Source: Dreissena polymorpha (taxonomy: Eukaryota > Mollusca > Bivalvia > Myida > Dreissenidae). Taken from it: DNA of 64,000 nucleotides. Shown here one piece after another: positions 43,901 through 53,005 of the stretch. Below the pieces are notes generated by a model. It had not been told where the DNA came from. It searched no databases and was given only the letters and a program-made list of their open reading frames with translations. The translations under genes were made by a program, and so were the position numbers. The DNA lies in assembly GCF_020536995.1 (NCBI RefSeq), contig NC_068356.1:85570961-85634960 (forward strand). The letters are read 5' to 3'. The first letter of the stretch is position 1. Each line of letters begins with the position of its first letter.

Positions 43901-46900
43901 ATACCAATTTGCTGCATATTTTCCACATCCAGTGTTATCCATTAGAAGAAATGACAAAGGACAACCATGCAGTGCTGGTCTGCTGCGGCCCGGGCAATAA
44001 TGGAGGGGATGGACTTGTGTGCGCCAGACACTTGAAGATGTTTGTAAGTATATGAGGAAGCAATAATTTTCTGGAAGCACCAAGGGTTACAAGGTAGTTT
44101 TCTACTGGATTTTGCATTTTTTAACCAGGTTTTCCGAAGGAAAAAACTGGTTATTAGATTGGCGAATGTCGGCTGTTGGGTGGGTGGAACAAGCTTGTCA
44201 GGGCAATAACTTTGTCGTTCAATGTGAGATTTTAAAATCATTTGGCACATTTGTTCACCGTCATTAGACGGTGTGTCGGGCAAAAGAATTACATCGATAT
44301 CTCCAAGGTCAAGAGTCGCCACAAATAAAATAGATTTATTTTGAAACAAGGGGGTAACTATCAACAATCAGTTCAGTTTGAGTTGTCTCCCTTTATCCGG
44401 CATTTTTTTTCAAATTGAAAACCTGGTTTTGTGACAATTTTGTCCCTTGTTTCTATCATAAGTTGCTTTTTCAGACAAAAGCTGAATGAAGAGGCATCCA
44501 TGTAAACTGCACACATTTCTAGTTTCCTTTTCCTTGTTGATTAGAGAAAAAAGAAGACCTTTACTTTTTCACTTGTCCTCAGGGTCTACCAGATTCATTT
44601 TTGACTTGTGAGGGCCTATATTTTGTCAGACTATTGTTCATGTCAAGCACTGCACTGTACGAAATTTTGTCTCAATTGTACGTGCCAACCATATTCTATC
44701 CAAAGCACCACAGCAAGCCCTTGTTTGACTACCTGTGCAAACTGATTGGGTTTGAATCTTGCATGGATTCAATGCTTACAAACCTACCATATTTTAATTT
44801 ACCCAAATGGGCTTAATCATGAAAATAATTGGACTATGACTAATTGAGCTGTGCTGTTGGAAAACATGGCTTAATGCATGTATGTACAGCCTGGTCCCTG
44901 ATTACCCTGTGCAGTCTGCATATACTTATCTGGGACCATCGTCTCTGCTTTTATTGTATTTTTTTCTTAAGGTAGCACACCTCTAATGATTTCCCGTGAT
45001 TTATTTTACGATCATTGCTGATCTTCAATGATCGGTTATTTCAGAGGTATGCATTTTATTTTTTTCAAACTTCGAATTTTGATATGTGTTTACCTAATTC
45101 ATTTAGAATACATTATTTTCACTATAAATATTGACTTTGATCCAATTATCATCTGAAAAATATGATTTTGCAATTTCTTCAAAGATTGACGAGCCGTTTT
45201 ACCTGTTTACTTATGGATATCTAATTTAAAGTTCCACTGATGTGAAGTTGTCGTGGCCGAGTGGTTAAGGGGATGGACTAGAATTTTTTTGGGATCTTCC
45301 CGCCCAGGTTCGAATCCTGCTGACATCGCATACTTTTTGCGACGCGTTTTATTTCTTTTCTAACGTAATTTGATTTAATATAGCATATAAGCTATGTTTA
45401 TTGCTTAATATGTTGAAATTTGTATGCACATCCTTCAATTTTTAAAATTAAAACAACGTAATTGCTAAATTGGGTAATATTGCTGAAAATACGAATGATG
45501 CATGTTGCATTTTTATTTTTATTTCAAAAAGTAAACGGTAAATCTGTCTATTTCTTGGTATTTTTGCTGTATATAGTGTTTCTATAAAAAATTAGTTTAA
45601 AATATAACTTAAATGATACTATTTTGAATTTTATGACACTTTGTTTTTAACTGACCCAATTTTTACTTGGCTGAAATCACTTTCATTTCATGGCGCTATT
45701 CCATAGATAAAAATTTGTAAAAAATAAATGTCTGTAAAAGAATACTTATTTTATCTTGTTTAAATTTTAAACACCTTTACTGCATCTGTACACACCAACT
45801 GCATGCCCATATTTGGAAATTTGAATGAATTATGGAACTTTTATATACCCCAGGTGTGAAAATAAACTGGACAAAAGCTGAGCGTGAGGGTGGTTTTGAA
45901 AATATCAGTATATTTTTTTTAAAGCATGGAAAGCCTACCTACAAATTTGCATGTAGTTTAGTGAAATGATGCTGATTAGGAAAATAATTAATTAAATTAT
46001 ATTTGGATATGTGCCCATTAGGGGTGCGCTACCTTAAAAGAAAGTGTATTCTTAGCAGAAATCTAGTTTTAAGCGGAGAGTGTTGTCACTGATAAGCTTG
46101 TGTGGACTTCACAGGCTAATCTGCAAAGGTTTACAAGCCAACTATATTCTACCATAAACGTGAAAATAATTAGTATAAAACTAAATGTATTCTAGGGTTA
46201 CAAGCCGACTGTATTTTACCCCAAGCGGCCCAGCCAGGCCCTGTTTGACAACCTCTGGAAGCAATGTGAAGGCATGGACATGCCCCTGCTGTCATTCTTC
46301 CCTTCAGAGGCTCACCTCATCACAGACTCCTACAACTTTGTGGTAGACGCTTTGTTTGGATTTAGCTTTAAAGGTAAGTTTTGGTTTAAGTTGTTAAACC
46401 ACTTTATTGTAAGCCTAGTTTTGTTCAAGATAAATTTATAAGTGAAAACATTAAGTGAAAGGGATAATTTTGTTAAAATAACAAGTTCTTTGACAGATTT
46501 TCATCAATCTTTATATTCTTCATGTACATGTTTAATCTTTTTATCTCGATAATATTCAAAATGGTTGACTGGTTTCCTTCTTTGAAGATTGTTCTGTGCA
46601 AAATGTTTTCAATTTTCATCGCAAGGTCCATTAAATATGATATGTGTTTTGGAAATTTTCAGGGCCAGTTCGTCCAGAATTTGAACCTGTTATGGAGACA
46701 TTGAAGAAAGTGGAATCACCAATATGCAGTATTGATGTCCCTTCTGGTATACTGAATACTTATTGCAGTGATATCCTTTTATGAGCCTTGTTCTGGGAAA
46801 ACAGGGCTTAATTCATGTGCAGTCTGCTCAGGCCAATTTGGGACGAAACCTTCCACTTTTATGGATGTTAGTAGTTAAAGGAATTTTTTAAATGAAAATC

Positions 46901-48927
46901 CAGTTTAGGTGGAAGGTGTTGTTACTTATTAGCCTCTGCAGACTGCACAGGCTAATTTGCGACAAAACTATGAACATGTGTTAAGTCTTTTCTCAAAACA
47001 AGGCTTATTATTGTTACTGAGGCTGCTTTAGTATTTCTTTAAATTACCATGTTAAGTGTTTTTATCCTAAATATATCTCAATGGAATATTCCTTTCATTC
47101 ATGTATTTATCTTGTAATTATTATTTAATATATTGACTAAATCTTGAAGAAAAAATTCACTAGCCATATTTTTATGCCCCCGAAGGAGGGCATATATAGT
47201 GATCACACTGTCCATCTGTCTGTCCTTCCGTCACACTTTTGGGTTTAGGTTTTGAAAAATGCTCATAACTTCTATGTCGCTTCAGATGTAACTTTCATAT
47301 TGGGTATGCATGTGTAATTTCCATATGCACACAAATTTTGACCCCTTTGACCTTGACCTTGAACTTAGGGTCCGAGTTTAGGTTTCAAAATCTGCATTTA
47401 GGTTTCGAAAAAAGCGTTTTTGGGGGGCATTATATCTTTCGATGGAGACAGCTCTTGTTTCTATACCTTGCAATTTCAACTCGTCCCCACAGAAGTAATG
47501 TGGCGAGGCCTGAATGGAATCCACGATCCTCAGATTTCCATTGCTTTACCAACTGACCTAAACAGGATGATAAATGTGTTGAATGGTTGTTCCTGTACAT
47601 TTGAATCATAAAAATTTTAGTACTTGCACACATTTCCTTGACATTCGCAAAAGTGTCTCAGGAACAAGTGTGGATAATTATAAACAGAAATATAAAATAA
47701 GAATTGATAAAAGCAAAAGCTCAGCAATGATTTAATAAAAACTTAATAAAAGATAACTTTATGTCTTAATATGTAATGAAGTATTAGCGGTCTATTTGGG
47801 CAATTCATATTTTAAAAAGAACATATTTAAGATGAAACTTTTTTTCATTATAGTGCTCATAATCTTATATTCACTAGAATATAAATACCATGCATATTTT
47901 TTACCTTTCTGTGTGCTCAAATATATGTTAATTGTAGCCCTTTCCAGTAATTTGGTATAAAATATAATCATGCTCCATACAACTAACTACTAGTTCATCT
48001 ATTATGCACATTTTCATAGTTTCCTGTAACTTATTCACTAATGTGGCGTTCAAACATTAAACACTTAATCTCGCATTTCTTACGTCTTTACGTTTCATAC
48101 TCAATATTAAATATAGAACATAATTCTTCAATTGTTAACGTTTCCATTAAACACTTTACCATTCAATATACATTGGCAGTGACATGAAGTTTGATTTTAT
48201 GTTGTTGTTTTTAACTGATTTAGCTTGTTTAATTTCTTGTACTTAATTTGAGTTAAAAGTATGTTTAAGATCATTTTGTAAAATAAATAAATGTGATTGA
48301 TCATTTATAGTCTATAGAGCAAAGGGAAACTAGCAGAAAGTTATCTTCCCATTCATATATTAATTCAACGTAGATTAACAAAACAATATATGATGTTGTT
48401 TTAAAATTAGGCAGGGGTGTTGAAAACATTGTGAAATCTCTAACTTAATAACATGAAACGTATTATATTGTCTTTAATTTATTTGTAAAGAAATGTACCC
48501 TCTGATTTTCATTTTTTAACACAAGCCAGTTCAGGTTGTTGAAAATATTGACAAAAACTCTTTAATTCAAGTGCATTCTTGTATTAAGTTTATTTGCTAA
48601 TATTCCTATTGGATATGAAAAGAGGGTGAACACTCTTTTAACTAAAAAGTAGAAATGTATTTTAAAAAAAGTATACTCATGCATAAACAAATTGTTCTAA
48701 TTACACCAGGCTGGGATGTGGAAAATGGGGACGAAAACGGGCTGAAACCTGATCTGCTGATTTCCCTGACTGCCCCAAAGCTCTGTGCCAAGCATTTCAC
48801 AGGCAAACACCACTACCTGGGCGGGAGATTCGTACCAAAAACCCTAGAACAGAAGTACCAGCTTAACCTGCCAGCGTACCCGGGCACAGACTGTGTGGTC
48901 GAATTGAAACCGAATGATGATGCATAG
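40825..48927 (+). CDS. NAXE: NAD(P)H-hydrate epimerase (3' five exons)
   Basis: Encodes NAXE (AIBP/YjeF_N family), which interconverts R- and S-NAD(P)HX so that the partner dehydratase NAXD can repair damaged NAD(P)H. It acts in mitochondria and cytosol, and is also secreted in vertebrates. Five coding exons are visible: 40825-40933, 43933-44043, 46196-46373, 46663-46746 and 48710-48927, all with GT/AG borders and consistent phases. Key motifs in order: [20 protein letters not shown]; the glycine-rich substrate loop [39 protein letters not shown] with the catalytic-site Asp; [35 protein letters not shown]-type [10 protein letters not shown]; and [15 protein letters not shown] near the C-terminus. 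About 230 residues are seen. The first exon with start and targeting peptide is missing upstream, possibly in the 37753-37852 gap. No broken frame, so it looks functional. Confidence 0.95.
40960..41188. mobile_element. M1 MITE copy in NAXE intron
   Basis: Ends AGCTGTGTTCTGGGAAAACT and TTTTTTCCAGAAAGCAGCTT are an inverted pair. Inner blocks are eroded (GTTATCCCAAATTAAACTG). Confidence 0.7.
41762..41936. mobile_element. M1 MITE copy in NAXE intron
   Basis: Contains GTCATCCCAGATAAGCCTG, AAAGAAGTCTCTTTAAACAG and GTCGAAGATAAGCCTGTG. The ORF through it is spurious. Confidence 0.6.
43487..43556 (-). repeat. tRNA-derived SINE head
   Basis: On the minus strand CTCTGACTTAGGGGTTGTT (A-box-like), ACTCGCTTCCCACCTAAGG and GGATTCAATCCCC (B-box-like) follow the usual tRNA-derived SINE spacing. 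The body was not defined. Confidence 0.5.
43782..43859 (+). pseudogene. Decayed upstream copy of NAXE exon b
   Basis: CATTTTTCAAATTCAG then TGTTACCCATTAGG matches the real acceptor and exon start (CACATCCAG, TGTTATCCATTAG). In the real phase it reads [10 protein letters not shown] versus the true [11 protein letters not shown] consensus donor GGTAAGT at 43860 would define a 49-nt pseudo-exon (43811-43859), which would shift the frame. A further acceptor-like copy lies at 43869-43904. Confidence 0.65.
43869..43904 (+). repeat. Second partial copy of NAXE exon-b acceptor region
   Basis: TTTGCTGCATATTTTTCGAA then TAAAGTGATACC repeats the segment TTTGCTGCATATTTTCCACA-TCCAGTGTTATCC that precedes the real exon. 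The AG is kept but the exon start is diverged. Confidence 0.55.
43933..44043 (+). CDS. NAXE: NAXE exon b
   Basis: Acceptor TTTTCCACATCCAG, donor GTAAGT; 111 bp, phase 0 at both ends. Reads [16 protein letters not shown] and the glycine loop [21 protein letters not shown]. An alternative AG at 43945 would be out of phase, so the start at 43933 is preferred. CYPLEE aligns with the AYPP-type segment of vertebrate NAXE. Confidence 0.93.
44583..44816 (+). pseudogene. Duplicate of NAXE exon c: open, in-frame candidate exon
   Basis: A strong acceptor (TTTTTCACTTGTCCTCAG) opens a 78-codon frame in the correct phase 0 after exon b. Residues about 36-54 read [19 protein letters not shown], clearly paralogous to [20 protein letters not shown] of the true exon c. 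The first about 33 residues ([19 protein letters not shown]...) have no match, and the frame ends with a stop after LPKWA. So it is either a decayed duplicate exon or an alternative terminal exon giving a short NAXE isoform lacking the catalytic Asp. No consensus poly(A) signal lies immediately after. Confidence 0.6.
44971..46033. mobile_element. 1.06-kb TTAA-target TIR element with tRNA-like insert
   Basis: TIRs GGTAGCACACCTCTAATG (44971-44988) and CATTAGGGGTGCGCTACC (46016-46033) match at 16 of 18. TTAA is duplicated at 44967-44970 and 46034-46037. TTAA points to piggyBac- or Kolobok-type mobilisation. The interior is AT-rich and non-coding but holds a tRNA-Ser-like sequence at 45247-45328. 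Confidence 0.85.
45247..45328 (+). tRNA. tRNA-Ser(AGA)-like sequence, probably pseudogene
   Basis: 82 nt with acceptor GTTGTCG / TGACATC (mostly paired), D-arm GGCCGAGTGGTTAAGG, loop CTAGAAT with anticodon AGA, a long variable arm (TTGGGATCTTCCCGC) typical of class II tRNA-Ser, and T-arm AGGTTCGAATCCTG. The 3' side of the anticodon stem has become TTTTT and pairs poorly, so charging is doubtful. The Pol III A and B boxes are intact. It lies inside a TIR transposon. Confidence 0.65.
46126..46165 (+). repeat. Short duplicate of the start of NAXE exon c
   Basis: GGTTTACAAGCCAACTATAT then TCTACCATAAACG, about 67 bp upstream of the true exon start GGTTACAAGCCGACTGTATT-TTACCCCAAGCG; about 80% identical over 33 bp. 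No acceptor AG in the right place except AAAG. Confidence 0.7.
46196..46373 (+). CDS. NAXE: NAXE exon c
   Basis: Acceptor TGTATTCTAG, donor GTAAGT; 178 bp, enters in phase 0 and leaves in phase 1. Reads [20 protein letters not shown] and ends [15 protein letters not shown], which supplies the conserved Asp of the active site and the FGFS potassium-site loop of the family. Confidence 0.95.
46663..46746 (+). CDS. NAXE: NAXE exon d
   Basis: Acceptor GGAAATTTTCAG, donor GGTATAC; 84 bp. Reads [20 protein letters not shown] then ICSIDVPSG, the segment before the SGWD motif that is completed by exon e. Confidence 0.93.
46782..47007. mobile_element. M1 MITE copy in NAXE intron, full length
   Basis: Ends GAGCCTTGTTCTGGGAAAAC and TTTTCTCAAAACAAGGCTTA. 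Inner blocks CTCAGGCCAATTTGGGACG and GACTGCACAGGCTAATTTGC are in inverted relation. Confidence 0.78.
47171..47456 (-). repeat. Family F4 element, one-unit copy, in NAXE intron
   Basis: Terminal hairpin ATGCCCCC-GAAG-GAGGGCAT (47174-47193), then GTCCATCTGTCTGTCCTTCCG (linker), AAATGCTCATAACTTCTATG, GACCTTGACCTTGAACTTAG and the head ACAGCTCTTGTTT at the end. Same family as 30389-30949, inverted, with a single core unit. Confidence 0.85.
47457..48709. other. NAXE intron, no other feature
   Basis: AT-rich intron DNA; a short GGCAGGGGTGTTGAAAAC at 48412 vaguely recalls the start of exon e but is too short to call. Confidence 0.5.
48710..48927 (+). CDS. NAXE: NAXE exon e (last coding exon)
   Basis: Acceptor TTCTAATTACACCAG. 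Reads [40 protein letters not shown] and [20 protein letters not shown], ending [12 protein letters not shown] and TAG. The C-terminus is a few residues longer than in vertebrates. No obvious AATAAA lies immediately after the stop; candidates further on include 50914. Confidence 0.96.
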
Positions 48928-49081
48928 TTGATATCTAGAACTTTGATTAGGAGTGTAGTTTTATTGCATTGTTATTTGTTTTACTTGATACTATGACGTA
49001 TTTCTTGCAATTCAATGCATTTTAAATTTTTAGCATAGTGTATTTTTGTTCTTTTGTGGGCTGGTGGTCTGATAGATTTGT

Positions 49082-49320
49082 GGGAATTAATGCATGTGCA
49101 TATAGTGTCGTCCCAGATTAGTCTGTGCAGTCTGCACAGGCTAATCAGGGATGACACTTTGCGCTTTTAATATATTTTTTGTTTCAAGAAAGTCTGTTCG
49201 TAGCAAAAATCCAGTTTAGGCTGAAAGAGTTGTCTCTGATTAGCTTGTTTGGACTGCACAGGTCAATCTTGGACAACACTACGCACATGCATTACACCCT
49301 CTTGTCACTGAGCGCGGCTC
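49082..49320. mobile_element. M1 MITE copy, full length
   Basis: GTCGTCCCAGATTAGTCTG and CAGTCTGCACAGGCTAATCA, then TAGCAAAAATCCAGTTTAGG, GTCTCTGATTAGCTTG and an end CACTGAGCGCGGCTC. It lies just 3' of NAXE, maybe within its 3' UTR. Confidence 0.82.
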
Positions 49321-49795
49321 AATTATTTATTTTTAATAACTTGAGAAAATGAAAAGAGATAAGTTACAAACTTTATATATAGATTCCTTATTCTCTACCA
49401 TGCAAGGTATTATATATGAGGAATCAAGGTCAAGGTTACGTGTATTAAATGTAAAAAAATCTGCTCATTAGCATGAGTTTGAGTAAAGGCATTTTAATTA
49501 AACATCATACACGTATAACTGATGCAATTGTTTGGAGTTGCATTTGGTACATAACATGGATTGGGTCAATATCACATGGAGTTACTAAAATTAGAAATAT
49601 GCATGGTTTCTGCTTTAAAACACACTAGTATTGCTATTGAGATGTCATATATAGACACTTAGTAGTGTTTCTATGGTTTTGGTGGGGTCAATGTCTAAAT
49701 TTAAAACAGACAAGTGACATTTTTTCAAAATGTGTACAACTCATTTACTATTGTAATGTTACTTTCGTGTAAATGTCACTTGGCATTCAGCTTTA
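49321..49795. other. No gene seen
   Basis: AT-rich DNA, possible NAXE 3' UTR or intergenic. Confidence 0.4.
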
Positions 49796-49799
49796 TTAA

Positions 49800-50303
49800 A
49801 GGGGCCTTTTCACAGATTTGGCATGTTTTTGAAGTTTGTCGTTAAATGCTTTATATTGATAAATGTAAACATTTAATTTTAAAAGCTCTAGTAAAAAATC
49901 AAAAATAAAATTTAAAAAAGGAAAAAAAAAGTAGCCCGCAGCAGGGCTCGAACCAGTGACCCCCGGAATCCTGAAGTAAAAACGCATTAGCCAACTGAGC
50001 TATCCTGCCAAGCATACATAAGATGATCGAGTATTTTATACGCTATATAAGCAATCTTCGTAGTTTCACAAATTTAAACGACAATAACAAAACTCTCCAA
50101 ATTATTCAATCGTTTCGCGTTGCAACGCTTTATAATTTTTAGGTTTTTAAATCGTCAAAAGATGCATATAATGGCTTTATTAGACCATGGCAAATGTTCA
50201 GTAATATTATTTCCTCACAAATAACATAACTAATCCGAAAATTTGCGACTCTGAAACAACTTTTTTCAGTTTTGTCAATTTACCAAACCGTGAAAAGATC
50301 CCT
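49800..50303. mobile_element. 504-bp TTAA-target TIR element with tRNA-like insert
   Basis: TIRs AGGGGCCTTTTCACAGATT (49800 on) and CGTGAAAAGATCCCT (to 50303) match over about 20 bp, flanked by TTAA at 49796-49799 and 50304-50307. The interior is AT-rich. A tRNA-like sequence with intact A and B boxes is on the minus strand at 49935-50009. Ends differ from those of 44971-46033, so this is a separate family. Confidence 0.85.
49935..50009 (-). tRNA. tRNA-like sequence inside a transposon, probably pseudogene
   Basis: On the minus strand GGCAGGATAGCTCAGTTGGC (acceptor and A box), then a degenerate anticodon arm (GTTTTTACTTCAGGATTC), GGGGGTCACTGG and the B box GGTTCGAGCCCTGC with a 3' strand that pairs imperfectly with the acceptor. 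The anticodon cannot be read safely. The tail CTGCTGCGGG lacks encoded CCA. It is most likely a captured tRNA or SINE head maintained as part of the element. Confidence 0.55.
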
Positions 50304-50307
50304 TTAA

Positions 50308-51788
50308 GGTTGCAGTAACACAAATAATAAGAATAGAAATAATATTTCTGTTGAAAAAACATATATTTGTCTCATGTTATGCCCTTGTGTACAATTAATT
50401 TGTAAAAGATTAAAACTGCAAAGATTAATTTTGAATTTTATTTTTGATGAAATTCAGCATGCACTTGTTGTTTATGTTTTTGATTAGAATCATACAGATG
50501 ACATGCACAGTTATGGCGTTTAATAAAACTTTGATATATGTCAATATGTGGCTTAAATACATTATATTATCATAATTATTCCGGCATCAATTTATAGACA
50601 TTTCACGGATTTTTGTTTGTTATAATAAGCAGATTTTTTTATTTTCTCTTATTTATAATCTTTTTAAATTGAGAATAATATTTTTTCTGGTCATCAAATG
50701 TCCTATATCTGAAATGGAATTTCACAATGGAATGTAATGGCATGGTTCTTTCAATAAAGACATGTTCTCTATGTATAAATAATATATGAAAGATTTTAAT
50801 GAAAATTTGACTTATGTTTAAGAACACTCAGAAAATGTGCAAATGCATTGAATAAATTTTGTTTCATGAAAGAGAATAGTTTGTGTATAGTTTGGAATTT
50901 GTATATGTTCTTAAATAAAGTTACAAATCGCCAGGCAGTAAAACTCATGTTTTCATGTTTTAACAAAATTCTGAGACTTTCTATTCATGATGGATATAGA
51001 GTTAAACATTGGAAAAGGGAATAGCAGAGGAAAAAGGTTTCTTTCTTTATTATATTTTTTTAATAATTGTGAGATTGATTGATTTTGTAAAATGGATCGT
51101 CATAATTCCTTAACTATATGTATGGGCTTTATTATCCCTTATTGTTGTTTAAATTATCCTTGCATTTAGTTGAGGATTCGTCAGGCAGGTTGCATTTCCC
51201 AAGGTTTTGAGTTTTTATAACAATTATTGTAGAAATTGTTGTTAAGTCAATGGTTTTAACTTTTTCAATTTGTGGAGAGTTTGTTATGTTATTTGCATTA
51301 AATTAAAAAAAAATAACTTTGTTATTCCATTCTTAAAACAAAAGGTTAAAAACTGTGTTGATTGGGTTTACTGAATTAAAATACTCTTTTTTTACATTTC
51401 TAACAGTCTTCATGATCACATATACTTATCCTTTTAGTTTCTTTTGTTTTCTGGATATGTTCCCTTAAAAGAACGCGCTATATAGCAGTTGCCCTGTGAG
51501 AATGAGTATCTGTGTGAAAATTGCTATTTCAGCCATAACTTTGCCATATATTGATGGATTTTAAAATGAAACGGAAAAACTTTCCAAAACTGACATTTCT
51601 CAAATTTACCGTTAATATTTAATTTTAGCCTCTTTGAGATAAAGTATGCAGTTAAAGTCTTATTTATTGATAAGTTTTGCTCAAACAATGCAATTTCACC
51701 ATGCAATTTATGAGCAGAGTTGGTCTTCCCATGGATTTTTTTTATTTTGCCTTTGGCTTTTTGTGGGTCCCATGAGTTTTTGCCTGCT
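50308..51788. other. No gene seen
   Basis: AT-rich DNA. AATAAA at 50914-50919 is a possible distal poly(A) signal. Nothing else is supported. Confidence 0.45.
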
Positions 51789-51894
51789 TTTTAGCTCACC
51801 TGAGCACAACATGCTCATGGTGAGCTTTAATAAACGTCTTTTGTCCGTCCGTCGTCAACATTTTGCCTTGTGAACACTCTAGAGGCCACATTTA
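51789..51894 (-). repeat. Family F5 element, left part (split by B)
   Basis: Terminal hairpin AGCTCACC-TGAGCA / TGCTC-ATGGTGAGCT (51793-51826), a GTCCGTCCGTCGTC linker, and the start of the first unit TGTGAACACTCTAGAGGCC, cut after ACATTTA by element B. It resumes at 59337. Confidence 0.85.
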
Positions 51895-53005
51895 TCAGGG
51901 GGGCACGCGTATAGACCAATTCATTGTTATTGTTTTGATTCCGAATTTTCGCGCATGCGCGATGCGCTGGTAGGCAAAAGCACTGGGTACAGTTACGATA
52001 AACATTATGTCGTATAGATAACGGCACGTGTTTAGTCAATATATCGTAAACATTAACAACAACATCATAACACCTAAATACTATTAAAGATATTGCATTT
52101 TTAATGTCAATATTGTTTAATTAATACATGTATTCTTATCTATAAAAAAAAAATATACTCGTTAGTCATTAGCATCAAGGTAAAGCTAGGTGGTCTGAAG
52201 ACTAAACACCGACAATTTCATAAAACAAAGCTATGCATTAGCCGTTTATTTCTTGCAGAAGGACATCAAAAATTACAAAAAACAATAATGCATCCCATTA
52301 TATAATTATAATTATCAATTATATGAGTATGAAAGTGTGATAAAAAAAATATGAGTGAAAGAAGAGGGGTGCATTAAATCTGACATACCGGTACAACAAA
52401 TCCCTATTAAAAGCGAAGTGCATGACAGTATTTAAATGTTATAATCATTTTCTTTTAAATTGGATGATTTTAAGGTGAATAATACTATAGATGAATCGTA
52501 ACATACAACTGAAAAACACAACTTCACATGATGCAAATTAACCTGTGAATTCATGTATATTGAAATTTCTTTACTTGTGTATATGAGTGACAAATATCTT
52601 ACATTTTATAATATATATCTATATTGCTTTTTATTTTTCGTAATTATTATTTAACCCGGTAGTCATACGTAATTTCTTGTTTTCATGATGTCGTTTGTGC
52701 ATGGCCGTAACATTCAATCTTCAAACGGAATGACGTAGTTTTAATTAATCGGTACCCGCTAAATACGTTTAATGATTATACGTACATTTACCAATTATTA
52801 AATACGTTTTGTTATAAATTAATGGTAATCGGGCTAGTATCTTCCCAGCGTACATTTTCTGTTAATATATACTGGACAAATTATTTTATTTTTTTTTACG
52901 ATATGTAGCATATCTAATTGAACAGTTGAACTTTGGCGGTATATTACTCAACCCCAAATAACTGCTCAATACTACTAGAAAGAGAAGACATGGTGGTATC
53001 ATCAA

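Larger units (their letters stand above)
44845..46130. mobile_element. M1 MITE split by a TTAA element
   Basis: The left half (44845-44966) has GAGCTGTGCTGTTGG, GTCCCTGATTACCCTGTGC and TGCTTTTATTGTATTTTTTT. The right half (46038-46130) resumes with AAGAAAGTGTATTCTTAGC, GTTGTCACTGATAAGCTTG and GACTTCACAGGCTAATCTGC. The gap between them is exactly the TTAA-flanked element 44971-46033. Confidence 0.85.

Noticed and set aside
43820-44367. Minus-strand ORFs overlapping NAXE exon b
   Set aside because: Shadows of the coding exon on the other strand plus intron sequence.
46603-46633. Possible duplicate of the NAXE exon d acceptor (CAATTTTCATCGCAAGGTCC)
   Set aside because: Similarity is confined to a TTTTCA-rich stretch; too weak.
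48405-48432. Possible duplicate of the NAXE exon e start (GGCAGGGGTGTTGAAAAC)
   Set aside because: Only about 19 bp at roughly 80%, no acceptor and no frame; cannot be told from chance, although it would extend the acceptor-duplication pattern.
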